NCBI RefSeq assembly: GCF_014643455.1 | Contig: NZ_BMJM01000007.1 | Span: forward strand, 118,606 to 182,605 | DNA: 64,000 nucleotides | Direction of reading: 5' to 3' | Origin: Sandarakinorhabdus glacialis | GTDB lineage: Bacteria; Pseudomonadota; Alphaproteobacteria; Sphingomonadales; Sphingomonadaceae | Shown: piece by piece, positions 46,975 through 55,157 of the stretch | How positions within the stretch are numbered: the stretch's first letter is position 1 | How the letters are laid out: each line of letters starts with the position of its first letter | The notes under the pieces: model-generated | The model's database searches: none | What the model was told of the DNA's origin: nothing | Seen by the model: only the letters and a program-made list of their open reading frames with translations | Made by a program: the position numbers and the translations under genes

Positions 46975-47077
46975 GGCGACGCTCGATCCTTTGGGACGAC
47001 GGCGCAGGCTGGCCGGCACCTCCGGCCGATATGGGGCGCCCGGCCGTTGCGGCTCAATCGCGACCCGGCAGCATCGG

Positions 47078-47097
47078 CATAGTATTTGCATAGTATC
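47078..47097 (-). promoter_or_regulatory. CATAGTATTTGC motif, second copy (doubled)
   Basis: The 12-mer CATAGTATTTGC recurs at 47078-47089 and is followed by ATAGTAT. On the minus strand this gives the tandem unit ATACTATGC-AA-ATACTATGC. It is about 104 bases upstream of the 43-residue ORF, the same distance as the first copy from torF, so both may be promoters or binding sites of one regulator. Confidence 0.45.
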
Positions 47098-47183
47098 GAA
47101 CGCCGGTTTTTACCGGCAAAGTGCGGCGTGGACCGGGGCGTATTCCGGCCGCATAACGCTGGCGAAACAACGAAAGCAAATTC

Positions 47184-47705
47184 ATGCCGATTTCCCTTTA
47201 CGATGCCGTGGTGCCGTCGAACCTGCAGATCCTGGGGGCCGTCGACGCACTGCTCGGCAAAGCCGAGGCGTTTTGCGCCGAGCACGGCAAGGCGGCGGCC
47301 GACCTGATCGACACGCGCCTCGCACCCGACATGCTGCCGTTCGGCTATCAGGTAAAATCCTGCGCGGCGCATTCGGTGGGCGGCATCGAGGGCGTGCGCG
47401 CCGGCAGCTTCTCGCCCGACATGGCGCCGTGGCCGACCGATTTCGCCGGCCTGCACGATGTCTTGCAGACGGCCATGGCAAGCCTGAAGGCGATCGATCG
47501 CGACGCCTTCGACGCGCTGGCGGAAAGCGATACACAGTTCACTTTCGGCGCGACCGTGATGCCGTTTACCGGGGCGAATTTCCTGCTCTCGTTCTCGCAG
47601 CCGAACTTCTATTTTCACGCGACAACGGCGTATGCGATCCTTCGCGCGCAGGGCGTGAAGCTGGGCAAGCGCGATTTCATGGGAATTCCGCGTATCAAGC
47701 GCTAG
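47184..47705 (+). CDS. DUF1993 family protein
   Basis: The 173-residue protein starts MPISLYDAVVPSNLQILGAV and contains RLAPDMLPFGYQVKSCAAHS and the closing NFYFHATTAYAILRAQGV. This is the DUF1993 pattern, a DinB-like four-helix bundle with conserved His residues. The biochemical function is unknown. It stands alone between the TorF region and the TonB-receptor region. Confidence 0.88.
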   Translation: MPISLYDAVVPSNLQILGAVDALLGKAEAFCAEHGKAAADLIDTRLAPDMLPFGYQVKSCAAHSVGGIEGVRAGSFSPDMAPWPTDFAGLHDVLQTAMASLKAIDRDAFDALAESDTQFTFGATVMPFTGANFLLSFSQPNFYFHATTAYAILRAQGVKLGKRDFMGIPRIKR

Positions 47706-47721
47706 CGCCGCTGCGGGAAAG

Positions 47722-47754
47722 TGGCCGGCCGACCGATAAAGGTCGAGCCGGCCA
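47722..47754 (+). terminator. Hairpin terminator after the DUF1993 gene
   Basis: The stem TGGCCGGC-CGACC pairs with GGTCG-A-GCCGGCCA (47722-47734 with 47741-47754) around a GATAAA loop, 16 bases after the stop. The following T content is weak. The rest of the 300-base spacer before the TonB receptor holds no gene; GTGTCAC (47958-47964) and CTGTCCT (47986-47992) only faintly recall Pho half-sites. Confidence 0.7.
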
Positions 47755-48010
47755 GTCCTTGCGCGATTTTGGGGCAGGATCAACGCAGTCGAAACAAGCG
47801 GTGAAAGGATTACATCGCCGCCGCGGGACCCCACTAGCCAGCTCAGGTTACAGCCTGATGACGCCGTAGACACGGCATAACAGCAGCATTTCGGGGGTTG
47901 TTGCTGCGTTGCAACACTCCCCCGACAATGCCGATCTGCAATGATTCTTGAACAACAGTGTCACATACCGGTGCGAAACGGCCGCCTGTCCTTGATGATT
48001 GGTGACCCAC

Positions 48011-50329
48011 ATGACGAACATGTCCTGCCGCGCCTTGATCCTCGCCGGTGCCAGCCTGGCCTTCGCCGCTAACGCCGCTGCCCAGACCTCGCCCGTCGTC
48101 ACCCAGGTCGCGGCCACCGAAATCGGGACCGAAGATGCCGAGATCATCGTCTTCGGGCGCGGCGAAGTCCGCCAGGTCACCGAGGTCACCCAGCTCGACA
48201 TGCGCCGGACCGTCGCCGGGTCGAGCCCGTTCAAGGCGATCGAAAAATTGCCGGGCGTCAATTTCCAGTCGGCCGACCCGTTCGGCGTCTATGAATGGTC
48301 GACGCGGATCAGCCTTCGCGGCTTCAACCAGAACCAGCTCGGCTTCACCTTCGACGGCGTGCCGTTGGGCGACATGAGCTATGGCAACGTCAACGGCCTC
48401 CACATCAGCCGCGCCATCATCTCGGACAATGTCGGCAGCGTCCGGGTCAGCCAGGGCGCAGGCGCAGTCGGCACGGCCAGCACGTCGAACCTGGGCGGCA
48501 CCATCGAGTTTACCTCGCGCGAACCGTCGGCGGACCTGGGGGTCGCCGGCAATTTCACCTATGGATCGAACGAAACCATCCGCGCCTTCGCCGCGATCGA
48601 CAGCGGCGACATCGGCGGCTTTCGAAGCTATATTTCGTATGCCTATCTCGACGCCAGGAAGTGGAAGGGCGTCGGCACGCAATATTCGCACCAGGTCAAT
48701 GCCAAGGCGACGTATGACTTCGGCGGCGGCGGCAAGATGACCGGTTTCGTCAACTACACCGATCGCCGCGAAAACGATTACCAGGACCTGTCGCTCGAAC
48801 AGATCGGCCGGCTCGGTTATGACTGGGACAATGTTTCGGGCGACTGGCCGCTGGCCTTGCGGATCGCGCAGGTTGCCGCCAATCGCGGTGATGTCGGCGG
48901 CGCCGTGCCGCGGCGGCCCAACACTGCCGGCAAAGTCTATCCCGGCCCGATCACCAGCGTCGACGATGCCTATTACGACGCCGGTGGCCTGCGCCGCGAC
49001 TGGCTCGGCGGGTTGAAGCTCGAAGTGCCGCTGACCGACCGGCTCGATGCGACGGTGCAGGGCTATTACCACAACAACAAGGGCCAGGGGTCGTGGTTTA
49101 CCCCCTATGTCGCCAGCCCGTCGGGCAACGACATTTCATTTCGCACCACCGAATACGGCATCGAGCGCATCGGCTTCCTCGGCAATGTCAGCGCCGATCT
49201 CGGCGCCCATGCCGTCAAGATCAGCCTGTGGTGGGAAAACAATGATTTCAACCAGGCGCGGCGGTTCTACGACGTGTCGGGCACGGCGACGCCGAGCACG
49301 ACGGCGCTGACCTACCAGTCGAAGCCGTTCGCGTCGCAATGGGACAATGCCTACAACACCGAGACATTCCAGTATGCCGTGCAGGACCAGATCGAGCTGA
49401 CGGACAGTTTTTCGATCTCGGCGGCCTTCAAGGGCCAGAGCGTCAAGCTGCGCGCTCGGGAGAACATCGTCACCGGCGCGCTGGCACTCGGCAACATCAC
49501 CTCGGAGGATTTTTTCCTGCCGCAGGCCGGCGTGCTCTACAAGCTGGGCGGCAGCGCGGGCGAGATTTTCGCCAACTACAACGAGAACCAGCGGGCCTTC
49601 AGTGCTTCGGCGACGACCGGTCCGTTCGCCACCACGCAGGCCGGGTTCGCCGCACTGCGCCCCAATCTCGAGCCCGAGAAATCGAAGACCGTCGAGGCCG
49701 GCTATCGCTTCGGCTTCGGGCCGGTGCGCGGCGTCGTCGCCGGCTATTACGTCGATTTCTCGAACCGCATCCTCGGCACCCAGGCCGGCGCCGGCATCGT
49801 CGGCAACCCGGTCATCCTCGCCAATGTCGGCTCGGTGCGCTCGGTCGGCGTCGAAGCGGGGCTGACGTGGAAGATCATCGAGCCGCTGACGCTGACAGCG
49901 AGCTATGCCTATAACGATTCTACCTATCGCGACAATGTCGTCAATGCGGCCGGGGTCATCACCCAGGCCATCAAAGGCAAGACCGTCGTCGATTCGCCCA
50001 AGCATATCGGCAATGTCGAACTCGCCCTCGACAGCGACGGCTTTTATGCGCGCGCCAATGGCAATTTCATGTCGGAGCGCTTTTTCACCTATTCGAACGA
50101 CAAGTCGGTGCCCAGCCGGGCGATCTTCGACGCCAAGGTCGGTTACCGTTTTACCAGCACCGACGGCTTTCTGAACGGGCTGGCCATCGAAGGCTCGGTC
50201 ACCAACGTGACCGACAAGCGCTACGTCGCCACCATCGGGTCGAACGGCTATGGCTTTGCCGGCGACAACCAGACGCTGCTGGCCGCGGCGCCGCGGCAAT
50301 GGTTCGTCACGGCGCGCAAGGATTTCTGA
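48011..50329 (+). CDS. TonB-dependent outer-membrane receptor 1 (beside PhoD)
   Basis: The 772-residue receptor has a signal peptide ending NAAAQ and a possible TonB box AEIIVFGRGE. The plug domain shows ISLRGFNQNQLGFTFDGVPLGD and GTASTSNLGG, and the 22-strand barrel ends in RQWFVTARKDF with terminal Phe. It takes up a substrate into the periplasm using TonB energy. Its gene converges with phoD six bases away, and a paralogue lies beyond phoD, so organic phosphate or phosphodiesters are the likely substrate class. The ATG at 48011 follows GGTGA; a TTG further up is rejected. Confidence 0.92.
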   Translation: MTNMSCRALILAGASLAFAANAAAQTSPVVTQVAATEIGTEDAEIIVFGRGEVRQVTEVTQLDMRRTVAGSSPFKAIEKLPGVNFQSADPFGVYEWSTRISLRGFNQNQLGFTFDGVPLGDMSYGNVNGLHISRAIISDNVGSVRVSQGAGAVGTASTSNLGGTIEFTSREPSADLGVAGNFTYGSNETIRAFAAIDSGDIGGFRSYISYAYLDARKWKGVGTQYSHQVNAKATYDFGGGGKMTGFVNYTDRRENDYQDLSLEQIGRLGYDWDNVSGDWPLALRIAQVAANRGDVGGAVPRRPNTAGKVYPGPITSVDDAYYDAGGLRRDWLGGLKLEVPLTDRLDATVQGYYHNNKGQGSWFTPYVASPSGNDISFRTTEYGIERIGFLGNVSADLGAHAVKISLWWENNDFNQARRFYDVSGTATPSTTALTYQSKPFASQWDNAYNTETFQYAVQDQIELTDSFSISAAFKGQSVKLRARENIVTGALALGNITSEDFFLPQAGVLYKLGGSAGEIFANYNENQRAFSASATTGPFATTQAGFAALRPNLEPEKSKTVEAGYRFGFGPVRGVVAGYYVDFSNRILGTQAGAGIVGNPVILANVGSVRSVGVEAGLTWKIIEPLTLTASYAYNDSTYRDNVVNAAGVITQAIKGKTVVDSPKHIGNVELALDSDGFYARANGNFMSERFFTYSNDKSVPSRAIFDAKVGYRFTSTDGFLNGLAIEGSVTNVTDKRYVATIGSNGYGFAGDNQTLLAAAPRQWFVTARKDF

Positions 50330-50335
50330 CCGGCC

Positions 50336-51856
50336 TCAACCCCGCAGCGGCGCGGGCCTTGCCTCGATGACGGACCTGCGGATCGACGCGACCAGACTGG
50401 CAACGAGGGTCCGGTCGGCGATCGCGCGAAAATCGACCTCTGCCCGCGTTTTGCCGATGTCGAGCAGGACATAGCCCGCGTCGACGACGTTGCTGTAGCG
50501 GATGTGCGGGTTGTTGGCGGCGACATCGCCGAAACGCCCTGCCGGCGGTGAGGCCGCGCCGAGGGCGGAGGTGACGATCTCGGTGCCGATGCGCTTGCCG
50601 GCCGCGTCGTTGAGGTCGTTCTGCCAGAATGAATGGACATCGCCGCTGAGCACGACCGCATTGCGCACCGCACCCAGTTGCGCGAGCAGCCGCGCTCGAT
50701 TGGCGGCGTAACCGTCCCATTGGTCGCTGAAAACCGCCCGGTGCCTGCCATCGAGGTATAGCGGCGCGAGGCACACCTGCTGCGCCACCAGCGTCCACGG
50801 CCGCGTCTCGGCCGCGAGCCGTGCCGCGAGCCAGTTTTCCTGGGCGGCACCCAGGATCGAACGGCCGGGCGCCGCCGCTTCGGCACAATGCTCGAGCCGG
50901 GTGTTGCGGGCCACCATGGGCGCTGCGCACGGGGGCTCGCTGCGATACTGCCGGGTATCGAGCACCGAAAGCGAGGCAAGATCTCCCCAATCGATAGCGC
51001 GGTACAGTTGCGGCGACCCGGGGTTGCGCCACAAGCTCGGCCGGATCGGCATGTGCTCGAAATAGGCCTGGTAGGCGGCGGTCCGGCGCGGGGCGAACAG
51101 GGCCGGCGCCAACCCTTCGCGATTGGCGAGATTGGCGTAATCGTTGAGGACTTCGTGATCGTCCCAGGTGACCAGCCACGGCGCGGCGCGATGGGCGGCC
51201 TGCAACTCGGGATCGGTCTTGTACAGGGCGCGGCGTTGGCGATAGCCGGCGAGATCGACCGGGTCCGCTGCTCCGAAGTGCCGTACCTTGGCCTGTCCGG
51301 CATAGGATTGTTCGTAGATATAATCGCCGAGCTGGATGATCAGGTCGGGATCGGCGGCGACGATGTCGCGGTAGACGCCGAACTGCGCCTGCTCCCAGTG
51401 CTGGCACGAGGTCACCGCCAGCCGCAGCCGGTCGGCACGCTGCGGCACGGTCGCGGCACGCCCCGCCGGACTCGTCGCGTTCATGGCGTGGAAACGATAC
51501 CAATACGGCCGCCCCGGCTGCAGCCCGGCGACTTCGATATGGACGGCGTGGGCGGCCTCGGGCCGGGCGAGGCCGCGCAGCGACCGGACGATGCGCCGAA
51601 AGCCCGCGTCCGCCGCGATCTCGCAGCGCACGACGATCGCACCGGCCAACAGCGGCGCGGCGCCGGGTCCGACCAACCGGGTCCATAGCACGAAGCCGTC
51701 CAGGCCAGGGTCGCCGCTGGCGACGCCCAGCGCAAACGGGTCGGCCAGCGTCCGCGCGCCGCGATCGACCGCAACGGCCGGCGCCGCCGACAGCGCGGCC
51801 ATGGCGGTGAGCACCGCGCGGCGGTGCCAGAGCGGCGCGGGGGGCTGGCTGAACAT
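50336..51856 (-). CDS. phoD: PhoD-type alkaline phosphatase/phosphodiesterase
   Basis: The 506-residue exported enzyme has a twin-arginine-like signal (HRRAVLTAM, residues 11-19, then SAAPAVAV). The N-terminal PhoD domain begins FALGVASGDPGLDGFVLWTR. The metallophosphatase core has LTSC-like VTSCQHWEQAQFGVYRD, LGDYIYE, WDDHEVLNDYA and SGDVHSFW, which supply the metal ligands. PhoD releases phosphate from mono- and diesters in the periplasm or outside. It lies between two related TonB receptors and is divergent from the second. Confidence 0.94.
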   Translation of the reverse strand: MFSQPPAPLWHRRAVLTAMAALSAAPAVAVDRGARTLADPFALGVASGDPGLDGFVLWTRLVGPGAAPLLAGAIVVRCEIAADAGFRRIVRSLRGLARPEAAHAVHIEVAGLQPGRPYWYRFHAMNATSPAGRAATVPQRADRLRLAVTSCQHWEQAQFGVYRDIVAADPDLIIQLGDYIYEQSYAGQAKVRHFGAADPVDLAGYRQRRALYKTDPELQAAHRAAPWLVTWDDHEVLNDYANLANREGLAPALFAPRRTAAYQAYFEHMPIRPSLWRNPGSPQLYRAIDWGDLASLSVLDTRQYRSEPPCAAPMVARNTRLEHCAEAAAPGRSILGAAQENWLAARLAAETRPWTLVAQQVCLAPLYLDGRHRAVFSDQWDGYAANRARLLAQLGAVRNAVVLSGDVHSFWQNDLNDAAGKRIGTEIVTSALGAASPPAGRFGDVAANNPHIRYSNVVDAGYVLLDIGKTRAEVDFRAIADRTLVASLVASIRRSVIEARPAPLRG

Positions 51857-51884
51857 GCCGGACCCGTACCGCGCCGATATGTCG

Positions 51885-51935
51885 GCTTGGTGACAAAACG
51901 ACCGCCATGTCGCGCGATTGTCGTGAATTTGTAAC
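51885..51935. promoter_or_regulatory. Pho-box-like repeats between phoD and receptor 2
   Basis: Three 7-base units with strict 11-base periodicity, ATGTCGC (51907), TTGTCGT (51918) and TTGTAAC (51929), resemble the CTGTCAT direct repeats bound by PhoB. They point toward receptor 2. On the other strand TTGTCAC-N4-CCGACAT (51896 down to 51879) could serve phoD. Matches are 4-5 of 7 per unit, so this is a hypothesis. Confidence 0.45.
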
Positions 51936-51999
51936 GGGATCGTCGTGTTCGCTCGTTGGCGACACCGGTGTCCGGCGAAGTTTCGCCAAAGGTAAATCG

Positions 52000-54288
52000 A
52001 TGAACTGCAAGCTCGTGTTTCGTACGGCCGCCTGTGTCGCGGCGCTGATGCCGGCCGTCGCCATGGCGCAGGATGCCGCGCCCCGGACCACGGCGGCGGT
52101 TGCCGACACCGAGGACGCCGAGATCGTCGGGTACGGCACCGGCGTCGTTCGCCAGGAACAGACGCTGTCGGCGCGGTCGATCGCGATCCTGCCGCCGGGC
52201 AGCTCGCCGCTGAAGGCCGTCGCCCGCCTGCCCGGCGTCGCGCTGCAAAGCGCCGACCCGTTCGGCAGCTATGAACTCGGCACCCGCCTGTCGGTGCGCG
52301 GCTTTAACCAGAGCCAGATGGGCTATACGCTCGATGGCATCCCGCTCGGCGACATGTTCTACAACGGCCATAACGGGCTCCACGTGAGCCGCGCCATCGC
52401 CGCCGAGAACATCGCCAGCGTCAAGCTCTCGCAAGGTGCCGGCGGCCTCGGCATCGCCTCCACCAGCGACCTTGGCGGCAACCTCGAATTCCTGTCGCGT
52501 GGACCTTCCGAGGATCTGGGCGGCGAGATCAACGCCACCTACGGCATGAACGACACCGTCCATGTGTTCGCGCGCCTCGACAGCGGCGAACTGTCGACCG
52601 GCACCCGCCTGTCGCTGTCGGGCGTCTATCACGACGCCGACAAGTGGAAGGGCTACGGCAAGCAGACCGACCGCAAGGTCAACGCCAGCATCGTCCAGAA
52701 TATCGGCGACGGGACGCTGACCGGCTGGGTCAATTATTCGATGCACAAGGAGCGCAACTACGTCGACCTGTCGCCGGCGACCCTGTCGCGGCTTGGCTAC
52801 GATCTCGACTTCCTGCGTCCCGATTTCGCCACCGCCGTGCTGATGTCGCAGGTCAGCGCCAACCAGACCGCCAACGCCGCCAAGCGCCCGTTGCCGTTCC
52901 CGACGGCGGGCACCGTGTTCCCGAGCCCCTACACCAACGTCAACGATACCTATTACGACAGCGGCGGCTTTCGCGAGGACGTCCTCGGCGCGCTGGCGCT
53001 CAAGCTGCCGCTCACCGACTGGCTCGATGCATCGGCGACCTATTACCATCATTATGATCGCGGCAGCGGCGGCATCTATACGCCGGCAGTATCCAGCCCG
53101 GGCGGGTTCCCGCTGTCGGTGCGCACGACCGAATACGCCATCAATCGCGACGGCGGCATCGCCAATCTCACCGGCCGGCTCGGCGACCACACCCTGCGGC
53201 TCGGCTATTGGCACCAGGAAAACGAAGCCCGCACCGATCGCAGCTATTATGCCGTCAGCGACGCCGTGCGCCCCGACGTCACCGAATTGCTGACCAACCC
53301 GTTCCGCAGCGACTTCCTGACCGACCTGACCACCCTGACCAACCAGTATTTCGTCAGCGACAGCTGGCAGGTCAGCGACGCGGTCACCATCGCCGGCGGC
53401 TTCAAGGGCGCGCGGGTCGAAAACGGCATCACCACCAAGTTCGGCACGCCATTCATCAACGGCAAGATCGCCGCCACCGACTGGTTCCAGCCGCAGATCG
53501 GCGCGACCTTCAAGGCCGGCGAGCAGGAATTCTTCGCCAATTACGCCGAGAACATGCGCGCCTATATCAGCTCGTTCCGCGGGCCGTTCGGGACCACCCA
53601 GGTCGGTTTCGAGGCGATCCGCGACAATCTCAAGCCCGAGACGTCGCGCACCATCGAGGGCGGCTGGCGTTTCGACCTCGGCCCGGTCCGCGGCGTCGTC
53701 GCGCTGTACGACGTCAAGTTCAGCAACCGCCTGCTGGCGGCGTTCAGCGGCGCCAACATCCTCGGCAACCCCAGCGTCCTGCAGAACGTTGGCAGCGTCA
53801 CCAGCCGCGGCATCGAGATCGGCGCCACCTATCGCATCGCCCGCGCGCTGTCGCTGATCGGCTCCTATTCGTACAACGACAGCAGCTATGACGACAATAC
53901 CGTCAACGGCGCGGGGCTGGTACGGACCAAGGGCATGCGCACCGTCGACACCCCGGCACACCTGGCCAAGGGCGAGGTCAACTACGACGACGGCCAGGTC
54001 TTCGGCAATTTCGCCGGCTCGTACACGTCGAAGCGCAACCTCACCTACACCGGCGACCGGACCGTCGGTGGCTTCGTGCTGTTCGACGCGGCGCTCGGCT
54101 ATCGTTTTGCCGAAACCGGCCGCCTCGCCGGCTTCGAAGTCCAGGTCAACGCCGTCAATTTGTTCGACAAGCAGTATATCGCGGCACTGGGCTCGGGCCA
54201 GTTCTTCAACAACAAGACTTCGATCAACAACACCATGCAGGCGGGGTCACCGCGCCAGGTCTTCGGCACCGTGCGCAAGCGCTTCTGA
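52000..54288 (+). CDS. TonB-dependent outer-membrane receptor 2 (beside PhoD)
   Basis: The 762-residue receptor has a signal peptide ending AVAMAQ, a possible TonB box DAEIVGYGTG and a plug with LSVRGFNQSQMGYTLDGIPLGD. The barrel ends RQVFGTVRKRF with terminal Phe. It is clearly paralogous to receptor 1 across the plug and barrel. The start MNCKLVFRT at 52000 gives a proper signal peptide; the longer frame covers the phoD spacer. The Pho-box-like repeats lie 65-90 bases upstream. Confidence 0.92.
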   Translation: MNCKLVFRTAACVAALMPAVAMAQDAAPRTTAAVADTEDAEIVGYGTGVVRQEQTLSARSIAILPPGSSPLKAVARLPGVALQSADPFGSYELGTRLSVRGFNQSQMGYTLDGIPLGDMFYNGHNGLHVSRAIAAENIASVKLSQGAGGLGIASTSDLGGNLEFLSRGPSEDLGGEINATYGMNDTVHVFARLDSGELSTGTRLSLSGVYHDADKWKGYGKQTDRKVNASIVQNIGDGTLTGWVNYSMHKERNYVDLSPATLSRLGYDLDFLRPDFATAVLMSQVSANQTANAAKRPLPFPTAGTVFPSPYTNVNDTYYDSGGFREDVLGALALKLPLTDWLDASATYYHHYDRGSGGIYTPAVSSPGGFPLSVRTTEYAINRDGGIANLTGRLGDHTLRLGYWHQENEARTDRSYYAVSDAVRPDVTELLTNPFRSDFLTDLTTLTNQYFVSDSWQVSDAVTIAGGFKGARVENGITTKFGTPFINGKIAATDWFQPQIGATFKAGEQEFFANYAENMRAYISSFRGPFGTTQVGFEAIRDNLKPETSRTIEGGWRFDLGPVRGVVALYDVKFSNRLLAAFSGANILGNPSVLQNVGSVTSRGIEIGATYRIARALSLIGSYSYNDSSYDDNTVNGAGLVRTKGMRTVDTPAHLAKGEVNYDDGQVFGNFAGSYTSKRNLTYTGDRTVGGFVLFDAALGYRFAETGRLAGFEVQVNAVNLFDKQYIAALGSGQFFNNKTSINNTMQAGSPRQVFGTVRKRF

Positions 54289-54318
54289 GGATCGGGCGCA
54301 TCCACCCGCAGCATGCCC

Positions 54319-54358
54319 AAAAAAAAGGGCCGGGCCTCGCGTTGGCAAGGCCCGGCCC
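54319..54358 (-). terminator. Intrinsic terminator of the candidate small RNA
   Basis: The perfect 11-bp stem (GGGCCGGGCCT at 54327-54337 with 54348-54358) is followed on the minus strand by eight consecutive T (complement of 54319-54326). The plus strand has no U-tract after the stem, so the orientation serves minus-strand transcripts, though the hairpin also sits 38 bases after receptor 2. Confidence 0.85.
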
Positions 54359-54500
54359 GAATATGTGATCCGCAGGGACTGGCGGCTCCGGGGGGGGTGG
54401 AGCGGGCAGTGTGCGGATCGGGCTGCCGGCCTCAAGGGGGAGGAGCGACCGGCAACCTGACACTCGGTCACCCGGGGGGGGTGGGCGATCCGAGCGTAGC
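54319..54500 (-). ncRNA. Candidate small RNA with three C-rich hairpin loops and intrinsic terminator
   Basis: Read on the minus strand, hairpin 1 (54494-54463) pairs CTCGG/CCGAG and TCGCCC/GGGTGA around loop ACCCCCCCC. Hairpin 2 (54457-54421) pairs GGTTGCCGG/CCGGCAGCC around a loop containing CTCCTCCCCC. Hairpin 3 (54419-54367) pairs GATCCGCA/TGCGGATC, ACTG/CAGT and GCTCC/GGAGC around loop ACCCCCCCC again. An 11-bp terminator stem (54358-54327) with eight T follows. No protein frame explains this. C-rich single-stranded loops that can pair with Shine-Dalgarno sequences are typical of regulatory RNAs such as staphylococcal Rsa RNAs and rhodobacterial CcsR RNAs. The 5' end is not certain and may reach about 54525. 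Confidence 0.7.
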
Positions 54501-54545
54501 GCCGTCAACGACGGCCACGGACTGTATTTACGGCTGCGAACCTTC

Positions 54546-54593
54546 TTTGTGCAGTGCACAAACTTGCAACCCAGCCATGCACTGGGTGCAAGG
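54546..54593. promoter_or_regulatory. Two adjacent inverted repeats upstream of the candidate small RNA
   Basis: A perfect 8-1-8 palindrome TTTGTGCA-G-TGCACAAA spans 54546-54562. Right next to it CTTGCAACCCAG and CTGGGTGCAAG form a second inverted repeat (54563-54593). They overlap or lie just upstream of where a minus-strand promoter for the small RNA would be (weak TGCACA, 17 bases, TAAATA). They look like operators of a dimeric regulator. Confidence 0.5.
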
Positions 54594-54720
54594 CGGCAGG
54601 TATCCGCGACATGGCTGCGCGGCACGTGATTTTGGCCGACTTCAACCTAACCATATCAGAAACCACCAATTGTGCCGCCGGGAATCTCTTCGTCAGGACT
54701 GCGCAATAAACTGCGATAGG

Positions 54721-55157
54721 ATGTCGTCGAAAAGCGTCGGGGGGCAAACAGTGCATAGAATGGTCATTGCCATGGTGGCAGTCTCGCTGGGCCAGACGGC
54801 ATCCGCGCAGGCCAGGACTGCGCAGTTTGCAGTCCGCGCTTCGGCGCAATATGCGGGGGACATCGGCGGTGATGGCCTCAACGCCGTGCTGCGCATCGAC
54901 CATGCGCTGACCGGTAACACCTATTCGCGCGTCTTCAACCGCCCGATCGATCGGATTCCGTCGTACGGCATCGTCAACGCCACGCTCCAGTTCAATGGCG
55001 CGACGACCGCTGGTTTGCGCGGGTCTATGCCCAGAACCTGCTCGACAACAACGCCGTCACCGGGCAATTTCTGTCCGATGCATCATCGGGGTTGTTCACT
55101 AATATCTTCCCCGTTGAGCCGCGCCGCTTGGGCCTCGCGCTCGGCGTGAAATATTGG
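54721..55157 (+). pseudogene. Remnant of a TonB-dependent receptor gene
   Basis: The frame starts with a signal-peptide-like MVIAMVAVSLGQTASAQ, then jumps directly to a receptor C-terminus, NTYSRVFNRPIDRIPSYGIV, so about 600 residues of plug and barrel are missing. At about 54998-55001 the frame shifts; the rest (WFARVYAQNLLDNNAV, then LFTNIFPVEPRRLGLALGVKYW) continues in another frame, with a GC duplication as the likely cause. No stop follows the expected C-terminus. It is a double-lesion pseudogene unrelated in sequence detail to receptors 1 and 2. Confidence 0.8.

Noticed and set aside
51481..53961. 826-codon minus-strand frame antisense to receptor 2
   Set aside because: It is the complement of a clear TonB receptor; its Asp/Gly/Val-rich pattern is a typical GC-rich shadow.
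54390..54481. Plus-strand G runs as a G-quadruplex rather than a small RNA
   Set aside because: Quadruplex formation is possible, but it does not explain the complementary stems around every C run or the oriented U-tract terminator. Kept only as an alternative.
54224..54625. Short Pro/Arg-rich frames over the C-rich hairpin region
   Set aside because: They lack ribosome-binding sites and family features; the hairpin series with terminator explains the sequence better.
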